NCBI GenBank assembly: GCA_945906105.1
Contig: CAMDQO010000004.1
Location: forward strand, 1-34,190
DNA length: 34,190 bases
From: Novosphingobium sp. Chol11
Lineage (GTDB): Bacteria > Pseudomonadota > Alphaproteobacteria > Sphingomonadales > Sphingomonadaceae
Direction: 5' to 3'
The first letter of the stretch is position 1. Every line of letters starts with the position of its first letter. Shown piece after piece: positions 34,127-34,190 of this stretch. The position numbers and the translations under genes were made by a program. The notes beneath the pieces are model-generated. The model had not been told where the DNA came from. It saw nothing but the letters and a program-made list of their open reading frames with translations, and searched no databases.

Positions 34127-34190
34127 GCTGCTGTCTTCCGCAGGTGCAACGGACCGAAGCATTCATCCTGCACCATTTCCGCCTTGCCCA
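34123..34190 (-). CDS. scpA: Segregation and condensation protein A, 3' end only
   Basis: The last 21 codons of a gene entering from the right edge. Read on the minus strand they encode [21 protein letters not shown] and then stop. This matches the usual C-terminal ScpA pattern of acidic-aromatic residues followed by a short basic tail, and scpA precedes scpB in this group of bacteria. Too short to identify by itself; the call relies on context. Confidence 0.65.
   Translation of the reverse strand, partial: GKAEMVQDECFGPLHLRKTAA

Overview
This is an ordinary-looking stretch of core chromosome from a GC-rich alphaproteobacterium, most likely a sphingomonad (order Sphingomonadales). That placement is inference. 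It rests on gene order (trpBA-accD-folC; scpAB-tatABC; glnB-glnA), dense GTGA/ATGA stop-start overlaps, the short-type (type 2) ArgC, the small Gly/Asn-tailed membrane peptide, and palindromic repeats between and inside genes. I saw no rRNA, tRNA, CRISPR array, insertion sequence, phage gene or defence system.

Layout. 1-4291 (+): end of trpB, then trpA, accD and folC, interrupted by three palindromic repeat elements, one of them translated inside folC. 4288-5688 (-): an AmpG-type transporter. 5795-7653 (+): an RluB-type pseudouridine synthase with a long disordered tail, then rsmD. 7628-9326 (-): an MHS-type transporter and a small secreted protein with its own terminator. 9421-11742 (+): a UvrD/PcrA helicase with a perfect LexA-type box at its start. 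11827-13916 (+): a short-chain dehydrogenase coupled to a DUF1214-like secreted protein. 13897-16458 (-): acyltransferase-3, a secreted DUF3298/RsiV-like protein and pterin carbinolamine dehydratase. 16506-17752 (+): ccmA-ccmB. 17770-18594 (-): map. 18677-20074 (+): M17 leucyl aminopeptidase. 20119-20709 (-): DUF2939-like protein. 20868-22132 (+): SH3-like protein and argC. 22287-24310 (+): sigma-54-like promoter, structured leader, glnB, glnA and terminator. 24310-28419 (-): GT4 glycosyltransferase, bpt, ilvA and a VanZ-like protein. 28476-31066 (+): hydroxyacid dehydrogenase and secreted amidohydrolase. 31353-31580 (+): small membrane peptide with terminator. 31581-31997: low-GC gene-poor gap. 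31998-34190 (-): tatC, tatB, tatA, scpB and the very end of scpA.

How the genes work together. The clearest functional units are tryptophan synthase (TrpAB), fatty-acid and folate synthesis (AccD, FolC), nitrogen sensing and assimilation (PII plus glutamine synthetase), haem export for cytochrome c maturation (CcmAB), twin-arginine secretion (TatABC) and chromosome segregation (ScpAB). The most unusual signal is the in-frame palindromic element in folC, with a related element just upstream whose end also provides the folC ribosome binding site. The next best are two mutually exclusive hairpins in the glnB leader and the LexA-type box at uvrD. No whole new multi-gene system was found.
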